From: Paenibacillus sp. FSL R7-0345
GTDB lineage: Bacteria; Bacillota; Bacilli; Paenibacillales; Paenibacillaceae
Assembly (NCBI RefSeq): GCF_038595055.1
Contig: NZ_CP152002.1
Span: 2,028,501 to 2,092,500, forward strand
Length of the DNA stretch: 64,000 nucleotides
Direction of reading: 5' to 3'
Within the stretch, counting starts at the first letter, position 1. Each line of letters begins with the position of its first letter. The position numbers were made by a program, and so were the translations under genes. This document shows, one piece after another, positions 60,744 through 64,000 of this stretch. The notes beneath the pieces are model-generated. The model saw nothing but the letters and a program-made list of their open reading frames with translations. It had not been told where the DNA came from and did not search any database.

Positions 60744-61628
60744 ATGGCACACCAGCTCTCAAATGGAATTCTCACTGTAGATATTGCAGAGCCCGGCGAC
60801 TACAAGGGCACCAGGTTCGACTGGACCGGATTTATTACACAGGTCACACTGGAGGAAGGAATGCACACCTTTTGTGTTCCGGAGAGTCTGCAGGCAGGAC
60901 ACGGCAGCGGCGGAATCGGGCTGTGCAACGAATTTGGCATTTCCCGGCCAATCGGCTATGCGGAAGCGGCTGCCGGAGAATGGTTTCCGAAGCCTGGAGT
61001 AGGACTGCTGCAGAAGCTTGCAGAGGTTCCCTATGATTTTTTCGGAACCTATCCGCTAATCTCCTCTCAGATTACGGTGGACAGCAGCAGGGAGGAAATA
61101 GTCTATAAGGTAGAGTCTGCAGAATGCCGGGGATATAGCTTTCTTTTGACCAAACGAATTTCACTAGACGGGGACCGGCTCACAATTGCCTATTCGCTGG
61201 AGAATACCGGGACCAAACCGCTGCATACTGAAGAATACAATCATAATTTCATTGGAATCAACCGGGCGCCAGCCGGGGAAGAATACGAGTTGAGACTGCC
61301 GGGAGAAGCCGTAATCCATGAGCCTGAATCCTCCTATACTTCTGGACTGCTGCGCGTATCCGGAGACCGGATCAGCTGGAATGCGCGGCCTGACCGCCCA
61401 TTCTACTGCCGGCTGGGCGGCTCTAAGAAGGAGAATGCGCAGTGGTATTGGGAACTGGTCCATAAGCCGAGCGGAGCCGGGATGCGTGAGAGCGGAAGCT
61501 TCACTCCGGAGCGGATGGCTCTATGGGGGGAGCGGCACGTTATTTCTGCCGAGGTTTTTGCGGACATCAGCATTTTACCGCGTCACAGCAAGGATTGGAG
61601 CCGCAGCTATCAGTTTTTCACCTTCTGA
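60744..61628 (+). CDS. Aldose 1-epimerase-like protein
   Basis: A 294-residue protein of the galactose-mutarotase-like fold (beta-sandwich), opening MAHQLSNGILTVDIAEPGD. Residues typical of the fold, such as GTRFDWTGFITQVT and EEYNHNFIGI, are seen, but the canonical mutarotase His/Glu pairs are not obvious, so it may be a non-canonical aldose-1-epimerase-like protein. It follows the phosphorylase with its own ribosome site (GGGGGAT) after a terminator. A role in converting released sugar anomers is plausible, not proven. Confidence 0.75.
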   Translation: MAHQLSNGILTVDIAEPGDYKGTRFDWTGFITQVTLEEGMHTFCVPESLQAGHGSGGIGLCNEFGISRPIGYAEAAAGEWFPKPGVGLLQKLAEVPYDFFGTYPLISSQITVDSSREEIVYKVESAECRGYSFLLTKRISLDGDRLTIAYSLENTGTKPLHTEEYNHNFIGINRAPAGEEYELRLPGEAVIHEPESSYTSGLLRVSGDRISWNARPDRPFYCRLGGSKKENAQWYWELVHKPSGAGMRESGSFTPERMALWGERHVISAEVFADISILPRHSKDWSRSYQFFTF

Positions 61629-61724
61629 CGCCTGATCATCTTACGCCACATGTGAATAATTATACTTGCTGGCGTGTTGGAATGCTGCTATCATAGCGAT
61701 ATCCATATTCGTAGGAGAGAAAGG

Positions 61725-62825
61725 ATGGGGGCAATTTTGAGCAAGAGAGCATACAATTTCAATGCAGGACCGGCGGCGCTGCCGCTTGAAGTACTGGAAC
61801 GCGCACAGGCGGAGTTTGTTGAATTCCGGGAGAGCGGAATGTCTATTATGGAGATGTCGCACCGCGGGGCAATATACGAATCCGTGCATAACGAAGCGCA
61901 GGAGCGTCTGCTTTCCCTGCTCGGTAATCCTGAGGGCTACAAAGTATTGTTTGTACAGGGCGGAGCCAGCACGCAGTTCGCCATGATCCCGATGAACCTC
62001 ATCTCCAGCGGCCAGGCCGGCAGCTATGTAATGACAGGAAGCTGGGCGGACAAGGCACTCAAGGAAGCGAAGCTGGTTGGAGAAGCGCATGTTGCCGCAT
62101 CCTCAGAGGACAAGAAGTTCCTGGCTATTCCTGAGCTGAGCAGCATCAAACCGGCTGACAATGCAGCGTACCTGCATATTACTTCCAATGAGACGATTGA
62201 AGGTACACAATATGCAGAATATCCGGATACAGGCTCGCTGCCGCTGATTGCCGATATGTCCAGTGACATTCTGAGCCGCTCGATTGATGTCAATAAATTC
62301 GGACTGATCTACGCCGGCGCGCAGAAGAATCTTGGACCTTCCGGGGTGACTGTGGTCATTGCCAAGGAAGAGCTGATTGCCAAATCACCTGCGAACATTC
62401 CGACGATCCTGCGCTACGATACACATTATAAGAACAACTCTCTATATAATACGCCGCCATCCTTCTCTGTATATATGGTCAATGAAGTGTTAAAATGGAT
62501 TGAGGAGCAAGGCGGGCTTGCCGGCATCGAATCCAAAAACCGCGACAAAGCCGGTCTGCTGTATGATCACATCGATGGCAGCGACGGTTTCTACCGCGGA
62601 GTAGCGGAAACAGGCAGCCGTTCCATTATGAACGTTACCTTCCGGATGCAGTCCGAGGAACTGGAGAAGCAGTTCGTCAAGGCAGCCGAGCAGGAAGGCT
62701 TCATCGGCCTCAAAGGACACCGCAGCGTCGGAGGCCTGCGTGCCTCCATCTATAACGCCGTTCCTTATGAGAGCGTTAAGGCGCTTACTGATTTCATGAA
62801 TCATTTCCGGCAGACTCAAGGCTAA
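61725..62825 (+). CDS. serC: Phosphoserine aminotransferase
   Basis: A 366-residue PLP enzyme of serine synthesis (3-phosphohydroxypyruvate to phosphoserine). RAYNFNAGPAALPLEVLE opens it, SHRGAIYESVHNEAQERL follows, and the Schiff-base Lys lies in IYAGAQKNLGPSGVTVV (about 201). The C-terminal GLKGHRSVGGLRASIYNAV is diagnostic. ATG at 61725 has AGGAG 7 bases upstream; TTG at 61737, with GGGGG upstream, is an alternative. No serA is adjacent. Confidence 0.96.
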   Translation: MGAILSKRAYNFNAGPAALPLEVLERAQAEFVEFRESGMSIMEMSHRGAIYESVHNEAQERLLSLLGNPEGYKVLFVQGGASTQFAMIPMNLISSGQAGSYVMTGSWADKALKEAKLVGEAHVAASSEDKKFLAIPELSSIKPADNAAYLHITSNETIEGTQYAEYPDTGSLPLIADMSSDILSRSIDVNKFGLIYAGAQKNLGPSGVTVVIAKEELIAKSPANIPTILRYDTHYKNNSLYNTPPSFSVYMVNEVLKWIEEQGGLAGIESKNRDKAGLLYDHIDGSDGFYRGVAETGSRSIMNVTFRMQSEELEKQFVKAAEQEGFIGLKGHRSVGGLRASIYNAVPYESVKALTDFMNHFRQTQG

Positions 62826-62840
62826 TGAATGAAATTTCCG

Positions 62841-62870
62841 GACCTTCCGCTATTCAGGCGGAAGGTCTTC
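62841..62870 (+). terminator. Probable terminator of serC
   Basis: A perfect 10-bp stem GACCTTCCGC/GCGGAAGGTC with a short TTC-rich tail. Confidence 0.7.
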
Positions 62871-62964
62871 TGCTTGTATTGAACCGGCCCGTCTGTCATC
62901 CCAGAGCTTTATGTTTACTCACAACACAGGGCTAATGCAGCCTACAGAGAGGAAGTTTATCATT

Positions 62965-63429
62965 ATGGCATTACACATTGTGCTCGTTGAACCGGAAATT
63001 CCGGCGAATACCGGCAATATTGCCCGTACCTGTGCAGCAACAGGTACCCATCTCCATCTGGTCCGGCCGCTGGGCTTCCGCACCGATGATGCGACGCTGA
63101 AGCGGGCGGGGCTGGATTACTGGCATGCTGTCACGATTGAATATCACGATTCGTTCGCTGAGGTGCTGGAAAAATACAGCGATGGACGTTTTTTCTACGC
63201 TACCACCAAAGCAGAGAAGCGTTATACCGACTTTACGTTCCAGGACGGGGATTTCTTTGTCTTCGGTAAAGAAACCAAGGGCCTGTCGCCTGAGATTCTG
63301 GAGGCAGGTAAGGAAACCGCGATGCGCATGCCGATGGGACAGGCGGTCAGATCGCTGAATTTGTCCAATTCGGCAGCAATTATCGTGTATGAAGCACTCC
63401 GTCAGCTGGACTTTCCGGAACTTTTTTAA
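62965..63429 (+). CDS. trmL: tRNA (cytidine/uridine-2'-O-)-methyltransferase TrmL
   Basis: A 154-residue SPOUT methyltransferase that modifies the wobble position 34 of tRNA-Leu. IVLVEPEIPANTGNIARTCAATG opens it, and the trefoil-knot SAM site has FVFGKETKGLSPEIL and the MPMGQAVRSLNLSNSAAIIVYEALRQ segment. ATG at 62965 follows GAGAGGAAG. It has no obvious functional link to its neighbours. Confidence 0.95.
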   Translation: MALHIVLVEPEIPANTGNIARTCAATGTHLHLVRPLGFRTDDATLKRAGLDYWHAVTIEYHDSFAEVLEKYSDGRFFYATTKAEKRYTDFTFQDGDFFVFGKETKGLSPEILEAGKETAMRMPMGQAVRSLNLSNSAAIIVYEALRQLDFPELF

Positions 63430-63462
63430 AAGTAGTCACTTTTTTTATTTTTTTCAGCAGGA

Positions 63463-63502
63463 TTCGACAATAAGAATCACGAAATAGAAGAATACTGCCG
63501 AA
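63463..63502 (+). promoter_or_regulatory. abrB: Two Spo0A boxes upstream of abrB
   Basis: TTCGACA (63463-63469) and TGCCGAA (63496-63502), in opposite orientation and 26 bases apart, match the Spo0A box TGNCGAA on either strand. They lie 51-90 bases before abrB, as expected for its repression by Spo0A-P in Bacillus. Confidence 0.7.
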
Positions 63503-63552
63503 AAAAGTAGTAACTACTATTAATAGTTGAACAGGAGAGGTGTACGTAAGAT

Positions 63553-63807
63553 ATGAAACCTGCTGGCGTAGTTCGTAAAGTAGATCAGCTGGGTAGAATT
63601 GTTCTGCCTAAGTCTCTGCGTAAAAGGTACCAAATGAATGAAGGAGACCCGGTAGAAATTCTTGTGCAGGGAGACCACATCATTTTGGAGCGCTATCGTC
63701 CCAAATGTGTATTTTGCGGATCGATGGAAGGCGTAAGCGAGTATAAAGAGCGTTATATCTGTGCGGATTGTCTTACAGAAATGACACAATTGCCTAGACA
63801 CGCTTAG
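63553..63807 (+). CDS. abrB: AbrB-like transition-state regulator with a zinc-ribbon tail
   Basis: An 84-residue dimeric DNA-binding protein. The N-terminal SpoVT/AbrB swapped-hairpin domain is MKPAGVVRKVDQLGRIVLPKSLRKRYQMNEGDPVEILVQGDHIILERY. The C-terminal part, which in B. subtilis AbrB is a second dimerisation domain, is instead CVFCGSMEGVSEYKERYICADC, two CxxC pairs that could bind zinc. It should control transition-phase genes and is likely repressed by Spo0A. ATG at 63553 follows AGGAGAGG. Confidence 0.92.
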   Translation: MKPAGVVRKVDQLGRIVLPKSLRKRYQMNEGDPVEILVQGDHIILERYRPKCVFCGSMEGVSEYKERYICADCLTEMTQLPRHA

Positions 63808-63889
63808 TTATCTCCCCTTCCTTTCGGGAAAGTGGTAAGCAGTATTCTTACATAGTACGGTACTGCGGTGTACCCCGCAGGCCAACGCT

Positions 63890-63922
63890 AAAAAAACGCC
63901 GCACATTGTGCGGCGTTTTTTT
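63890..63922. terminator. Bidirectional terminator after abrB
   Basis: AAAAAAACGCCGCAC and GTGCGGCGTTTTTTT arms close around a short ATT loop. A and T tracts on both sides suit convergent genes. Confidence 0.9.
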
Positions 63923-63930
63923 GGGCTTGG

Positions 63931-63950
63931 AGCAGCAGCAGCAGCAGCAG
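63931..63950 (+). repeat. Short AGC trinucleotide repeat
   Basis: About six AGC units in the noncoding gap after the terminator, of unknown significance. Confidence 0.7.
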
Positions 63951-63965
63951 TTCAGCTTCCGTCCG

Positions 63966-64000
63966 TTATAAGCCCTTGGTCTTATCGTCGTTGTAGGCAG
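63966..64000 (-). CDS. Possible C-terminus of a gene entering from the right
   Basis: On the minus strand a frame open at the window edge reads ...AYNDDKTKGL and stops at 63966. A hydrophilic tail followed by a bidirectional terminator fits the end of a convergent gene, but ten codons are too few to identify it. Confidence 0.3.
   Translation of the reverse strand, partial: AYNDDKTKGL

Overview
The window looks like chromosome of a Paenibacillus-type, endospore-forming Firmicute. This is inferred from gene content and signals, not from a database search. GC content is moderate, AGGAGG-type ribosome binding sites are strong, and TTG and GTG starts are frequent. Spore and Spo0A-linked genes are present (CotF-like coat protein, Spo0E-like phosphatase, AbrB with Spo0A boxes). 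There is an S-layer (SLH) anchored nucleotidase, a LiaFSR system, the futalosine menaquinone enzyme MqnC, and SAM-I and T-box leaders of the Bacillales kind. I saw no rRNA, tRNA, CRISPR or prophage. The one mobile element is a group IIC intron.

Layout. 1-2775: tail of a coiled-coil gene, its terminator, and a group IIC intron inserted just behind that terminator. 3.1-5.3 kb: a CuA-type cupredoxin lipoprotein divergent from a membrane diguanylate cyclase with a Spo0A-box match between them, then a small holin-like membrane protein. 5.4-12.6 kb: mutS2, DUF350 protein, a 26-residue membrane peptide, a zinc-ribbon protein, an MFS transporter and a CitA/CitB-like two-component system. 12.8-17.2 kb: CNNM/CorC-type membrane protein, a lipoprotein fumarate-reductase-like flavoprotein and a DAO-family oxidase. 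17.3-20.5 kb: two spore-coat-like genes, alaR-alaT and a Spo0E-like gene. 20.6-25.9 kb: hydrolase, membrane protein, PduO-type adenosyltransferase, RluA-type synthase, ArsC/Spx-like protein, 5'-3' exonuclease and a peptide-deformylase-like protein.

26-31.2 kb: a GH51 arabinofuranosidase with a small Cys-rich partner, an ArsR-type regulator with a palindrome similar to one at the GH51 promoter, a ROK fructokinase and an HRDC protein. 31.3-35.1 kb: corA with a long leader holding a 42-codon upstream ORF and a terminator, divergent from a SAM-I riboswitch driving metA and metI. 35.2-41.2 kb: mqnC and a 1438-residue double 5'-nucleotidase with SLH anchors. 41.2-46.3 kb: SPFH protein with a ribbon-helix-helix partner, T-box-thrS and a 3D-domain protein. 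46.5-53.4 kb: liaFSR, htrA and an OmpR-type two-component pair, an envelope-stress block. 53.4-57.5 kb: ispH, aroF and a GSI-beta-like glnA. 57.5-64 kb: GH94-like phosphorylase with an operator-like palindrome, a mutarotase-like gene, serC, trmL and abrB.

Most of this is ordinary chromosome. The observation most worth following is the corA leader at 32.3-32.5 kb. There a translated-looking 42-residue ORF contains the 5' arm of a 16-bp terminator stem, and its stop codon lies a few bases before the 3' arm, a geometry suited to translation-coupled attenuation. Other leads are the shared AT-rich palindromes at the GH51 and ArsR promoters, the SPFH-RHH pair with a palindrome on its promoter, the His-rich linker in LiaF, and the Spo0A-box match at the cupredoxin/diguanylate cyclase divergence.
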